A stretch of 64,000 nucleotides of DNA from Elysia crispata (Eukaryota > Mollusca > Gastropoda > Plakobranchidae): NCBI GenBank assembly GCA_033675545.1, contig JAWDGP010001472.1:1-64000 (forward strand). The letters are read 5' to 3'. This document shows positions 43,401 to 49,600 of this stretch, one piece after another. Position numbers and translations under genes: made by a program. Every line of letters starts with the position of its first letter. Position 1 is the stretch's first letter. The notes under the pieces are model-generated. The model was not told where the DNA came from. It made no database searches and saw only the letters and a program-made list of their open reading frames with translations.

Positions 43401-46269
43401 GGAACTGCTCAACAAGTCTTTCGTATATTCCTCTAGCATCCTCAATCTTTTTCATCTGATTAAAAATAAGAGAGAAAAATTTGAAAAGTCAGCTATAAAA
43501 ATAAAATAATATCATATTTATTTATATCCGTTTGTGTAACACAGAGGATACACAATATTCAACCATCAAAGTGAGTTGCCATCAATATTTGTATGTATAT
43601 GTGGGCAATAAAATAGAATAAACATTGAATGTTTCTTGAGAATGCTCTACAAGTAGCCGAAATAAGCATTTTAAGATTGTTCTTAGCTACAACAAGAAAT
43701 TCACCAGGGATACTTAAAGATGATTTTATTCAGAGAAAGCTAAGAAGCCAAATCATTTGCCATGAAAGAAACAAAATTAGCAGAAAACTGAGTATGGCAC
43801 CACATCATGTGGTTCAAATTTCAGAGAATTAAACAAGTTGTCCAGGTCGTTTCATAACCTGAATTCAGTTAGTTTGTAGAGGAAAGAAAGAAAAGTATAG
43901 GGATTCAGAGATTCTAGAGAGCAGAAAACTCAATATCTAGTTTATCTTATAAAGTCTGCTAACCTAAAATTAGAAAAAAAATTCCAAAAATCAATGACTT
44001 TTTTTCACCATGGATTTTCAACAAATTTGAACACAAATTCTATTTTGTAGAGGAGGAATGCCTTTTAATACCAAACCTTCCAAATTGATCCATTAAATAA
44101 GAAATAAAGCATAAAAGTTTAGGATTTAGACACTGTTCAAGCAATCAAATCTTAGTTTTTTGTAAAGCTAAAGACTTGTGCTCAAAGAATCTAGTAAAGC
44201 CATTTTTTCAACATATAGATGGTAAGATTCAGCCATTGTGGTTGAAGAGTGACTGGATGCTACAGCTCATTCACCAGGTCAGATACATGCAGAGACCAAA
44301 CCTCTATGGAACTCTTTATTAGACTTGGAGTTTGATGGAAAGTAAATGAATCTCTAACACCAAATTTGAATTCAATATAAGTATCTTCATTCTCATGTCA
44401 GTCGTGAATGCAAATTTCAGAAAGTTTTACGGTAAGATTTGCTATGTTAACACACCAAGTGATAGTGTCTGCAATAAGGAAATGCACTATCCAAAGACAA
44501 TGGCTTTAATTACAAGAAAGTATTATCAACGCCCTGAAAAAAATTCTGAAAGCTGGACCGACTCATAGCCCAGGCAGCTCTATATCTTTATAACATCCTA
44601 TTAAGGATCTAGACTGATCTAGGTGTACCTCCTTAAGCTTTTATACTATAGACATATGAATCTAGAAATATGGCAATATATTTTGTGTTTCCAGTCATTC
44701 ATAAAATATTTAAGGGATTTGACTAGCTTTCTTCAAACAGAAAAATTTTTTTTATGCATGAGCTTTTAGAATTCCTCAATTTATACAGGTCTATAAGTTA
44801 CTTCAATTAAAAATATATGGTTTTTGTTTCTTCATCAAGCACTAGTATAATCACCAAATGCATTTGTCAATATTGAAGCAATTGAAAGAGCTACTGGTTT
44901 ACCTGGGCATCTCGTATGAGAATACTCCATGCTTCTGTGTCGAATGGATATGCTTGGATTCTCTTCTCTGCCTTCACTATTTTATCCGGAATGTAGCCAC
45001 TGCCTTGTTCCTGAGATTAGGGATGCATAAGAGTAGAAATCTATGGTACTATCCTGAAAACACACACTGTTAAACAACTTTATTGATATAAATATAAAGT
45101 ATTCCAAGGATTCAATTGTAAATAAAAATGTTGATCATTACAAAAAAATAACCCAACAGCAGAACTATAACAAAACTGTCAAAGTTGCATTACTTGTGTT
45201 TTATTTCTTTCTTTAGTAGGATTAATTTATAAGCTGTAAATTGGAGGAACTGAAATCAGGAATACTTGATTTGGGTGAAACACACAAGGCTAATTCTTTC
45301 AGAAGTTAACATCACCTAAGAATCATCAAGAATCTTAATACGGAAGTTTGTACGGAAGAGAAAAGGGAAAGAGACAAGGCATGAAAAGAACTCTTTTGAG
45401 AAGGCAGAGATTAACAGAAGAATATGGTTAATTACTATCATAACAGCCTGAAGGTATTTCAATAGATTACTGAAAGAATGATAGCATGACTTTAATGACA
45501 TTTTTTTCCTCCTGACTTGATTCCTTTTAAAATCAGTATTGCCAGAGTGTGGAGGGCTTAAACTTATGAACTTCATAAACTTTGGTGTAAAGCATTGGGA
45601 GCTAAAATGTTGTCACTAGGCCCAGAAACATAAAAATAGCCGCATAGCTTTCAAGCTTGAGTTTAACAAGCTCAAGCCGATTTAAGTTGAAGGGGTTGAT
45701 ATATCATAGACCTACATGCTCATGTCAACGGCGTCTATGTGTCATAGACTAAAGTGCTTGAGTTAGTCTTGGTGCCTATGTGTCATGGATCTTGGTGCTG
45801 AAGGATTTTTGGGCTAGAGGATCCTAAAAGTAAAACCGGCCCAATTGCACAAGGATAAATTTTAACTTTTTTTTTCCAGTGCATAACTTGCTACAACTAA
45901 GACCAATATCATATTTTTAAATACTTGTTACAAGCAGAGGATCCATAGTGGAAGCTCAATTCTGCACCAACAATCACAGTTGATTTTTGGAAAATGAAAG
46001 CTAGCCCTTGAACAGCATTTTTGGAAAATGAAAGCTAGCCCTTGAACAACACAATCCAATAGTTTTCCTAAAGGAATTCACTGTTTGCTCTATCTTCAAG
46101 CACAGAATGTCACATTGGGTGATGGCAGTACATTATAGAGAGGTGAGAGGTTTCAATAGATTCCTCTGTTTATGTAGAGTTTCCAGCTTACCTCAGGTAC
46201 CAAAGGCTTGACAGAACCAGGAAGAGCACCTCTATCTACAGTAGCGCTAGGCTGCCACTTGGACGTCAT
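11658..46269 (-). CDS. CSTF3: CSTF3, cleavage stimulation factor subunit 3 (CstF-77), complete, 21 coding exons
   Basis: CstF-77 is the scaffold of the nuclear CstF complex. It dimerises through HAT repeats, carries CstF-50 and CstF-64, and helps define mRNA 3' cleavage sites. I traced 21 coding exons on the - strand, all with GT-AG borders and compatible phases. They total 2214 nt (737 residues plus stop), against 717 in human by memory. Order: residues 27-62 carry the N-terminal AEK and WSILIRDAQ motifs. HAT repeats run to about 535 ([51 protein letters not shown]). A proline-rich [12 protein letters not shown] block lies at 625-638. Then come a CstF-64-binding-like segment ([11 protein letters not shown]), a basic/acidic stretch ([14 protein letters not shown]) and the conserved tail [13 protein letters not shown]. 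Start: the first ATG, at 46269, in a divergent 26-residue exon. Introns range from 202 to 7953 bp. Both large Gypsy fossils in it are antisense. Confidence 0.97.
11855..13684 (-). other. CSTF3 intron 20
   Basis: 1830 bp, AT-rich, with several A-runs. Apart from the decayed duplicate of the exon 20 end at its start (13635-13679) I see no gene, RNA or defined repeat in it. Confidence 0.6.
13635..13679 (-). repeat. Decayed tandem duplicate of the exon 20 3' end and donor
   Basis: The segment matches the last part of exon 20 plus its splice donor (about 13681-13725) at most positions. On the - strand both read GGATCTTATnATGCAnTTGAAA. In the copy, the position of the GTAAGT donor reads ATAAGT, so the invariant G is lost. 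The copy lies immediately downstream of the working donor in intron 20. Confidence 0.85.
13685..13745 (-). CDS. CSTF3: CSTF3 coding exon 20 (residues 653-673)
   Basis: Encodes [20 protein letters not shown] and the first base of an Arg codon. It corresponds to human GPFVQVDELMEIFRRCKIP, part of the C-terminal region thought to contact CstF-64. Acceptor CCCATACAG, donor GTAAGT. A decayed tandem copy of the exon's end lies just downstream at 13635-13679. Confidence 0.92.
13965..14330. repeat. Minisatellite, about 64-bp units, about 5 copies (intron 19)
   Basis: Units share GCTCTGTCAGAAATAATAAC, CTGGCCCAACAGACACAAAA and TGTGTGCACTAG, spaced about 60-64 bp. Copies are moderately diverged and the first and last are partial. 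Confidence 0.88.
14440..14690. repeat. Minisatellite, 38-bp units, about 6.5 copies (intron 19)
   Basis: Tandem units of ACTATTCACTCACTTACC plus AAACTGAGATGATTTGTTGG recur every 38 bases with few substitutions and one small insertion near 14641. It sits next to the MITE starting at 14714. Confidence 0.92.
14714..15243. mobile_element. TA-flanked MITE, pogo/Tigger-like (intron 19)
   Basis: The 530-bp segment starts CAGTACACATC and ends with the inverted counterpart of CAGTACACCTC (GAGGTGTACTG). Both sides are flanked by TA (14712-14713, 15244-15245). The next 15 bases of the two ends are related (CCAACGAACT / CTCAGCGAACT). TA duplication plus CAGT termini fit the Tc1/mariner superfamily, pogo/Tigger branch. 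No transposase is visible, so it is non-autonomous. Family is an inference. Confidence 0.72.
15386..15480 (-). CDS. CSTF3: CSTF3 coding exon 19 (residues 621-652)
   Basis: Encodes the proline-rich segment [20 protein letters not shown] then [12 protein letters not shown]. Human has [20 protein letters not shown] and MKLLPPPICFQ. Acceptor CACTGCCAAG, donor GTGAGT. Confidence 0.95.
15481..18916 (-). other. CSTF3 intron 18
   Basis: 3436 bp. Contains short CA tracts (about 15820-15832 and 17440-17450), a GT tract (about 16990-17008), and an AGC/AGT-rich stretch at 17823-17880. Open frames here (16889-17128, 17680-17904, 18491-18676) have no recognisable similarity. No transposon ends were found. 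Confidence 0.55.
18917..19073 (-). CDS. CSTF3: CSTF3 coding exon 18 (residues 569-621)
   Basis: Encodes a variable linker ([33 protein letters not shown]) and then the conserved [16 protein letters not shown] (human KPDTQQMIPFQPRHLA). Acceptor ATTCCAG, donor GTGAGT. The divergence of the linker is normal for the family. Confidence 0.93.
19686..19769. repeat. (GA)n / (CAGA)n microsatellite (intron 17)
   Basis: A GA dinucleotide tract (to about 19738) runs into a CAGA tetranucleotide tract. On the CSTF3 sense strand it reads as CTGT then CT repeats, a long pyrimidine-rich run starting 42 nt downstream of the exon 17 donor. Confidence 0.97.
19812..19916 (-). CDS. CSTF3: CSTF3 coding exon 17 (residues 534-568)
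   Basis: Encodes [20 protein letters not shown] then [15 protein letters not shown]. Matches human [28 protein letters not shown]. Acceptor TTTCAG, donor GTGAGT. A long pyrimidine microsatellite lies 42 nt into the following intron on the sense strand. Confidence 0.95.
20480..20576 (-). CDS. CSTF3: CSTF3 coding exon 16 (residues 501-533)
   Basis: Encodes [20 protein letters not shown] then [12 protein letters not shown]. Human has [26 protein letters not shown]. Acceptor TGTGTGCAG, donor GTAATT. Last HAT repeats. Confidence 0.95.
20779..20848 (-). CDS. CSTF3: CSTF3 coding exon 15 (residues 478-501)
   Basis: Encodes [20 protein letters not shown] then EKS and matches human [23 protein letters not shown]. 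Acceptor TTTGGCAG, donor GTGAGT. 70 nt, split codons at both ends. Confidence 0.95.
21457..21559 (-). CDS. CSTF3: CSTF3 coding exon 14 (residues 444-478)
   Basis: Encodes [20 protein letters not shown] then [14 protein letters not shown]. Human has [20 protein letters not shown] and IDYLSHLN. Acceptor TTTTTAAAG, donor GTAAGC. It ends one base into a Glu codon. Confidence 0.95.
21992..22135 (-). CDS. CSTF3: CSTF3 coding exon 13 (residues 396-443)
   Basis: Encodes [39 protein letters not shown] and ALMEYYCSK. Matches human [20 protein letters not shown]...[12 protein letters not shown]. Acceptor TTTCTCTGCAG, donor GTAAGA. 48 codons, phase 0. Confidence 0.96.
22160..22199. repeat. Left arm of a perfect 40-bp inverted repeat
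   Basis: Starts GATAAGTAGATTCTGC and ends CTATGGGGAC. Its exact reverse complement is at 23833-23872. It lies in CSTF3 intron 12, 25 bases upstream of exon 13 in the transcript. Identity stops abruptly at both ends. Confidence 0.97.
22298..22413. repeat. (AAT)n microsatellite (intron 12)
   Basis: About 38 AAT/ATA triplets with a single C interruption near 22327. The resulting homopolymeric Ile or Leu open frames on either strand are artefacts of the repeat. Confidence 0.98.
22800..22874 (-). CDS. CSTF3: CSTF3 coding exon 12 (residues 371-395)
   Basis: Encodes [20 protein letters not shown] then VEPTL (human [25 protein letters not shown]). Acceptor TTTTACAG, donor GTAAAC. 25 codons, phase 0 at both ends. 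The two flanking introns carry a perfect 40-bp inverted repeat. Confidence 0.95.
22930..23045. other. Short CpG-rich patch of unknown origin (intron 11)
   Basis: About 115 bases are much richer in G+C and CpG than the surrounding intron (GCGTCC, AAGCGC, GCCGAGG, GACGCGTGACC, TGCGCGGCAC). The two halves contain loosely inverted GCCGAGGCCCGCACAG / CTGTGCCTGCGCGGC motifs. It may be a fragment of a repeat or SINE. I cannot assign it. Confidence 0.4.
23620..23707 (-). mobile_element. tRNA-derived SINE head (intron 11)
   Basis: On the - strand the segment has an A-box-like TAGTTCAGTGG (23686-23696) and, about 49 bases on, a canonical B-box GGTTCGATCCC (23627-23637). Together they form an RNA polymerase III internal promoter. 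The intervening sequence does not fold as a clean tRNA by eye and lacks a proper acceptor stem, so a SINE head is likelier than a tRNA gene. The SINE body, if present, runs toward lower coordinates. Its end is undefined. Confidence 0.7.
23833..23872. repeat. Right arm of a perfect 40-bp inverted repeat
   Basis: Exact reverse complement of 22160-22199, beginning GTCCCCATAG. It lies in CSTF3 intron 11, so the two arms bracket exon 12 (22800-22874) and the SINE. Confidence 0.97.
24662..24778 (-). CDS. CSTF3: CSTF3 coding exon 11 (residues 332-370)
   Basis: Encodes [20 protein letters not shown] then [19 protein letters not shown]. Human has NAKLFSDEAANIYERAI and STLLKKNMLLYFAYADYEE. Acceptor TGCATCAG, donor GTAAGC. 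39 codons, phase 0 at both ends. Confidence 0.96.
24827..25059 (+). repeat. 5' LTR of the intron 10 Gypsy fossil
   Basis: A 233-bp LTR from TGTGACGTTTGGAC to GTGCTACA. Large parts recur at the 3' end: ACTATTAAATCATGGA, CCGAGGTTGTGAAGAGAGCT, TAACATTCTCAGTTCAGACT, GAGAAAACCCAAAG and GGATAAGTGCTA. Confidence 0.88.
25061..25078 (+). promoter_or_regulatory. Primer-binding site of the Gypsy fossil, tRNA-Trp-like
   Basis: TGGTGACGCCAACGTGAT lies one base after the 5' LTR. It resembles the complement of a tRNA-Trp 3' end (TGGTGACCCCGACGTG), the primer reported for CsRn1-type elements. Confidence 0.7.
28775..28783 (+). promoter_or_regulatory. Polypurine tract of the Gypsy fossil
   Basis: A run of nine G directly precedes the 3' LTR start at about 28785, the expected position for plus-strand priming. 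Confidence 0.7.
28937..29635. mobile_element. TTAA-flanked MITE 1, piggyBac-like, inside the 3' LTR
   Basis: 699 bp between TTAA (28933-28936) and TTAA (29636-29639). The termini are inverted: CTCAATCCCACCTA at the left and TAGGTGGGATTGAG at the right, 14 bp perfect. It has no open frame of note, so it is non-autonomous. TTAA duplication is the hallmark of the piggyBac superfamily. The assignment rests on that. Confidence 0.85.
29679..30354. mobile_element. TTAA-flanked MITE 2, piggyBac-like, inside the 3' LTR
   Basis: 676 bp between TTAA (29675-29678) and TTAA (30355-30358). It has perfect 14-bp inverted termini CACAATCCCTACCA / TGGTAGGGATTGTG. Near its left end are subterminal inverted motifs (GAGCCGATTGTAGC and ACAATCGGCTC). 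Its ends resemble those of MITE 1 (C-CAATCCC-ACC) but the interiors do not look alike. Non-autonomous. Confidence 0.87.
30631..30740 (-). CDS. CSTF3: CSTF3 coding exon 10 (residues 295-331)
   Basis: Encodes [20 protein letters not shown] then [17 protein letters not shown] and matches human [20 protein letters not shown] and EAAQYLEQSSKLLAEKG. Acceptor GTTTTCAG, donor GTAACT. The Gypsy-bearing intron 10 follows. Confidence 0.96.
31108..31583. mobile_element. TA-flanked MITE, pogo/Tigger-like (intron 9)
   Basis: 476 bp flanked by TA (31106-31107, 31584-31585). Left end CAGTGGAAACCTCA, right end TGAGGTTTCCACTG, a perfect 14-bp inverted match. It continues imperfectly into AATTTGAATTA / AATTTGAATAATC after a T-run. 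The CAGT-CCTC ends and internal TTCGAATTA motifs are typical of Tigger/pogo derivatives. No transposase is present. Confidence 0.85.
31801..31882 (-). CDS. CSTF3: CSTF3 coding exon 9 (residues 268-295)
   Basis: Encodes [20 protein letters not shown] then QTVVTKR and matches human [20 protein letters not shown] and QTLITKR. Acceptor ATTTTCAG, donor GTAGAT. It ends one base into a Val codon. Confidence 0.96.
32657..32815 (-). CDS. CSTF3: CSTF3 coding exon 8 (residues 215-267)
   Basis: Encodes [19 protein letters not shown], then [19 protein letters not shown] and [14 protein letters not shown]. Matches human [20 protein letters not shown] and [15 protein letters not shown]. Acceptor TTCTGCAG, donor GTTAGC. 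53 codons, phase 0. Confidence 0.96.
33000..33398. repeat. Minisatellite, about 26-bp units (intron 7)
   Basis: Fifteen or so units of the type GGTGACTGTCTATATAAGTT / CATGTT alternate between AAGTTCATGTTGGGTGAATG and AAGCTCAATTTGGGTGACT forms. The array ends about 18 bases from the exon 7 donor. Open frames over it are repeat artefacts. Confidence 0.9.
33417..33543 (-). CDS. CSTF3: CSTF3 coding exon 7 (residues 172-214)
   Basis: Encodes [20 protein letters not shown] then [20 protein letters not shown]. This is among the best conserved parts of the family (human [20 protein letters not shown]). Acceptor CCTCAG, donor GTGAGT at 33411-33416. A minisatellite begins within about 20 bases downstream of this donor. 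Confidence 0.96.
34040..34141 (-). CDS. CSTF3: CSTF3 coding exon 6 (residues 138-172)
   Basis: Encodes [19 protein letters not shown] then [14 protein letters not shown] and matches human [33 protein letters not shown]. Acceptor TTGGCAG, donor GTAAGT. It ends two bases into a Val codon completed by exon 7. Confidence 0.96.
34453..34550 (-). CDS. CSTF3: CSTF3 coding exon 5 (residues 106-138)
   Basis: Encodes [19 protein letters not shown] then [13 protein letters not shown] and the first two bases of an Arg codon. Human has LFQRCLMKVLHIDLWKCYL and SYVRETKGKLPSYK. Acceptor GTGAACAG, donor GTAATG. Confidence 0.95.
35374..35406 (-). CDS. CSTF3: CSTF3 coding exon 4, 33-nt microexon (residues 95-105)
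   Basis: Encodes [11 protein letters not shown], the counterpart of human IKAKNYDKVEK. Acceptor TTTGTTTCAG, donor GTCAGT. It is only 33 nt and phase 0 on both sides, so skipping would keep the frame. It follows the 7953-bp intron 3. Confidence 0.93.
38511..39245. repeat. Minisatellite, 29/36-bp units (intron 3)
   Basis: Units of GTATATTAGCTGTCAGAGAG + CAGTGTCAG come in a 29-bp form and a 36-bp form with an added GTGGCAT. A higher-order block of about 237 bp is duplicated (compare the start near 38785 with that near 39021). The left 130 bases are more decayed. Open frames rich in ILAVKEQC are repeat artefacts. Confidence 0.92.
40700..42900 (+). mobile_element. Gypsy-type LTR retroelement fossil, 3'-truncated and broken (intron 3)
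   Basis: A + strand element, antisense to CSTF3. The presumed 5' LTR ends about 40862 (GGTTTGTTAACA), followed by a TGGTGGCAG primer-site-like motif. It then carries gag-like sequence from about 41147 with a zinc-knuckle region ([21 protein letters not shown]; about 41750-41865), an aspartic protease segment ([10 protein letters not shown]; about 41990) and the start of reverse transcriptase ([14 protein letters not shown]; about 42610). Several breaks are present. RNase H, integrase and a 3' LTR are not seen, so only the front part remains. The LTR start is uncertain. The Cys-His spacing and protease recall K02A2.6-type Gypsy elements. Confidence 0.82.
43360..43455 (-). CDS. CSTF3: CSTF3 coding exon 3 (residues 63-94), with aberrant donor
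   Basis: Encodes [19 protein letters not shown]... to [10 protein letters not shown] and matches human DKARKTYERLVAQFP...RFWKLYIEAE. Acceptor TTTAATCAG. The donor is GAG|GTTTTTTTTTT. It is the only one in the gene without a purine or near-consensus context after GT. Homology to exon 4 fixes the junction, so the poor donor is real unless there is a sequencing error. Phase 0 at both ends. Confidence 0.94.
43456..44902 (-). other. CSTF3 intron 2
   Basis: 1447 bp, AT-rich, no repeat array or transposon end recognised. The open frame at 43629-43832 has no family similarity. Confidence 0.55.
44903..45010 (-). CDS. CSTF3: CSTF3 coding exon 2 (residues 27-62)
   Basis: Encodes [16 protein letters not shown] through [12 protein letters not shown] and corresponds to human EQAAEYVPEKVKKAEK...LDAWSILIREAQ. 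Acceptor AATCTCAG, donor GTAAAC. 36 codons, phase 0 at both ends. First HAT helix pair. Confidence 0.95.
45011..46191 (-). other. CSTF3 intron 1
   Basis: 1181 bp. It contains a 34-bp direct duplication at 45984-46051 (TTGGAAAATGAAAGC + TAGCCCTTGAACA) and loosely repeated CTATGTGTCAT motifs at 45700-45790. No gene seen. Confidence 0.6.
46192..46269 (-). CDS. CSTF3: CSTF3 coding exon 1 (residues 1-26)
   Basis: Encodes [14 protein letters not shown]... to VPE and ends at donor GTAAGC in phase 0. The N-terminus is not conserved in this family, so identity rests on its position, its frame and the good splice into exon 2. The next residues ([10 protein letters not shown]) match the conserved family start. 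No upstream in-frame ATG is close by. Confidence 0.85.
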
Positions 46270-49000
46270 AATGACCTGACCCTACGATTCAATTTCTGTT
46301 CCGTGAAATATAAACATGATTAACAAAATAAAATGTAGGCATCATTAAACAATGAAACAATCAGACATTTATACTTTCATAGAGTTCCTCTTCTGAATCC
46401 AAACCAAGGACTACAATAACTTTTCCTTATATAAAATGACATTTACAATAAAGAGGTCACCTCATGATTCAGAGCATTGCAGTTTGTGAACACTCCACAG
46501 AAAATCTTTGCTGTAATTTTTCTACCTTTGGCAAATAATCAAAAATTTTGCCCTTTTCATGGAAGCAATTTTTTGAGGAGGGAAATAATCACATCTTACC
46601 TAAAATTCAATTTTCTTTCTTTGTTTACAAACTTTTATGTAGATTTTAGGAGTTTGAGCTTAGGAAAAATAACTATGCCACAAGTTTGTTATCTTGTAGA
46701 ATCTATCTTGTATTCGAAGAGCAATACTATCAGACATTTGTTGCCATTGTAAACAACCTTGCAGAGGCATCTAGTTCAACACATCTATACGCCATTACTG
46801 TAAACATCTGTAGCACATTGCCTGCATTTCACTTTTTTTACAAACAGAAAATCTGCGCTCCAGTCAGCATATTTATTAACTTTTCTGTTCTTAAAGATCT
46901 AAATTGTGTAATTTGTGGCAAATCGGCTCTGAATTTCTATGGTTGATACTTATAGAGACATTTTTAGTCTTTCAAATGGACTCACAAAAACCAGGACAAA
47001 CTTTTCTGAGGACCATGCACTGTTGGTTTTGATATGAGAAAATCACTCATCGAGACTTATATGAAAAATGGAAAGCACATTCATAAAGCTGAGAAATTGA
47101 AGATTTCAGGCAGATCAGCAAATAACCATTTTTTGACATGGTTGATTTTCGTGGTACATTTTGTTATGTTTCCATTTGCCTATTTCCACAGGGACAGACC
47201 CTATTTCCACAGGGACAGTCCAACTGCTGTCACACCCTACGTGACATTAAATCACAACCATCTTTTTGTGCATATGTGTGCTACTCCTTGTCTTTTATCA
47301 ATGCATTTTTTGGTCAGATGTTATTGAATTAGTTCCCGTCATTTCATCTTTTTTTTAATTTTCTGAGGGGGAAGGAGAAGATAGGTGTCTAATTTATTAA
47401 TTAATTTCATTTCATTGGTGCATACTTCACTACTTATGTTATCACAATGACTTTCACAACCAAAAATGCATTCTAGGCAAAAAAAAAACCCACTAAAACA
47501 ATAAATTACAAGGAATAGTGCGGGAGTTGGGCTGATATCAGTAAATTTACCCTAAATACTGACAGAAGGACTTCCCAATGGGTACTGTACCTCTATCATA
47601 CTTAAGAGAGCTTTGTTTGATCGGGCTAAAGTATAGTAAAAGATTGTGCTCGGTTTTGCTATGTGTAAATCATTTTCTAAATAATAATTTCCCAATAAAT
47701 AAAAACTATGGTATTTTATATCTAAATCACTTAATGTACTAAACCAATGTAACCGACTGAAAGTCCTACCATGATACTGACATCATCAAGACTAAAAAAG
47801 TTTGCCCCTTTACAATGTTTCCCCTTTGGAACCCTATCATTCAAGATAAAATCGTAGCATCTATAGACATTAGAGAAAGTTGAACTCTATCAAGTTAAAA
47901 TCGTAACATAGACATTTAGGGAATGTTTTGGAAAGGTTTGATTGACAAGATCTCTATTTTAAAGACTAGCTTTCTTAAAGACACATCAATTAAAGAGCAA
48001 CATTTTGAGTGTCGCTTTTTCAAACATTGACTCTAACTTTTAAACAAAACTAAAAAAGACCATACCAAAAGACATTTTCTTGTTTTGTACACTTAGTGAT
48101 TTATAATTCTTGATCTCTCTAAATCATGTAAAATATGTTTTTCAGTAAATTTGCAGATATCAGCCAAACTCACATTCGGCTTCACAATTGAACCTTTCTC
48201 GACGAATTTGAAACATGTAGCCTACTTGTAGTTTAATAGGATTTTAGAGCAACACAAAAATGTTTAAATATCTTGAAAAGTAGGCCTATTTGTTTGCCAT
48301 GAATAAAGCCTTCATAATCGTGTTCAGCATATGAAATTCATCAAGAAGTATACAATTTTAAAGCTTGAAGTGAGTCGAGTTGATAAATGCAATTTATAAT
48401 ACCGTTTTTTCAAACTACATCTAGAATCTAGATCTTATTGTGTAGTAACGACTAATGGGCATATAAATAGGCCTACTTTTTGCCTTCAATTCAAAATCAA
48501 TTGTGGAACACGCCCTAGAACCATAGATCTAGATCTAGATCTAGGTCGAGATTGATTATTAACATTAATAACAGCATGTTATTAAATGCATTGAAAATAT
48601 ACAGCTAGATCTAGGCCTACCTCAGGTTTACAATCTAAATTAAAAGATCCTCAACAATATCATCGTAGAAGTTTCTCACTATTGATAAGATTAAGGTGGT
48701 ATTTATACACTAAAAAATAAAACAAACAAAAAACAAAGGATATTGATGAACGAAAACAATTTCTCATGTAATCATCACATTTAGTATAAGATCAAGATTT
48801 ATTACAGCACTGTTAGAGTGTTAGCATCATTCTGTAACGCTCAGAAGAGCCGGAAGTGTTATTTGAGGGGAGAGTATTCAGATGTAATGTATGCAGATTA
48901 GGAGCATGAATTTGAGGTACATAACGAAGTTGAGGGCTCTGTAGTGTACTGAGGCCAATAAGATCAACAATCTAACAATTAAAACTAAGATCGTCAATCT
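46270..49000. other. Upstream region of CSTF3 (presumed 5' UTR and promoter)
   Basis: The 5' UTR and transcription start are not resolved. The sequence before the ATG contains a possible weak acceptor (ACGGAACAG near 46291) that could end a 5' UTR intron. Small frames at 46477-46946 and 47034-47332 show no known family. A 20-bp direct duplication (CTATTTCCACAGGGACAG) occurs at 47180-47219. At 48526-48546 TAGATC is repeated in tandem. Confidence 0.45.
48849..48858 (-). promoter_or_regulatory. Candidate ETS/GABP-type promoter element
   Basis: CACTTCCGGC on the - strand matches the core ETS motif common in housekeeping promoters. It lies 2.6 kb upstream of the CSTF3 ATG. Use would require a 5' UTR intron. 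Motif match only. Confidence 0.25.
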
Positions 49001-49029
49001 AACAACTAGAACTAAAATCTACAACCTGA

Positions 49030-49600
49030 CGAACCACCTCTCCTCACCTAGTGAATTAAAGATAATCTGATGTTTTCCTCTCCTCATCTATTTAGTGTGT
49101 GAGCTCAAGCTAGATAGCGTCCCCCTTTTCACTAGATTACCATACATTCGAGCTTTAACCTAGGCGTTGTTCTCTTCCTCAGCTAGGGTATTTAGCTAAA
49201 GAATATGTTTATCCCTATGAGTTTTTGCTATCTATGAGTTTTTGCTATCTAAAACAAAATGTTGCAACCCTCCTTACGAAGTTTGTGAGCCTGAGTTAAC
49301 TTGCTACTCACCTTTTCATCTAGTGTATGTATTTGTCTGAACCCAGGGCTGATAATTTTCCAAGTATTTGTGTTTGAACTTAAGCTATATATTGTTTTCT
49401 ACTCATTTCGTATGTGTGATGTGTGGATGTTCATTCCTTCCTCACCTAGTGTGTATCTAAGGCAAAGTATTATGTTGGCCACCTCTTCACCTAAGCTTGT
49501 GTCAGGTTTTGTTCCCCTCCTCACTTAGTGTGTGTCTAAATTTATGCCGAACGTAGAGCATGTCCTATAGTTCGAATCGACACGTACTGCCTAATTAAAT
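49030..49600. repeat. Eroded left flank of the 44-bp minisatellite
   Basis: Repeated CCTCACCTAGTGTGTGTCTAA / GAGCTTAAGCTAGAT-like motifs at irregular spacing resemble the adjacent array but are strongly diverged. Confidence 0.6.
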
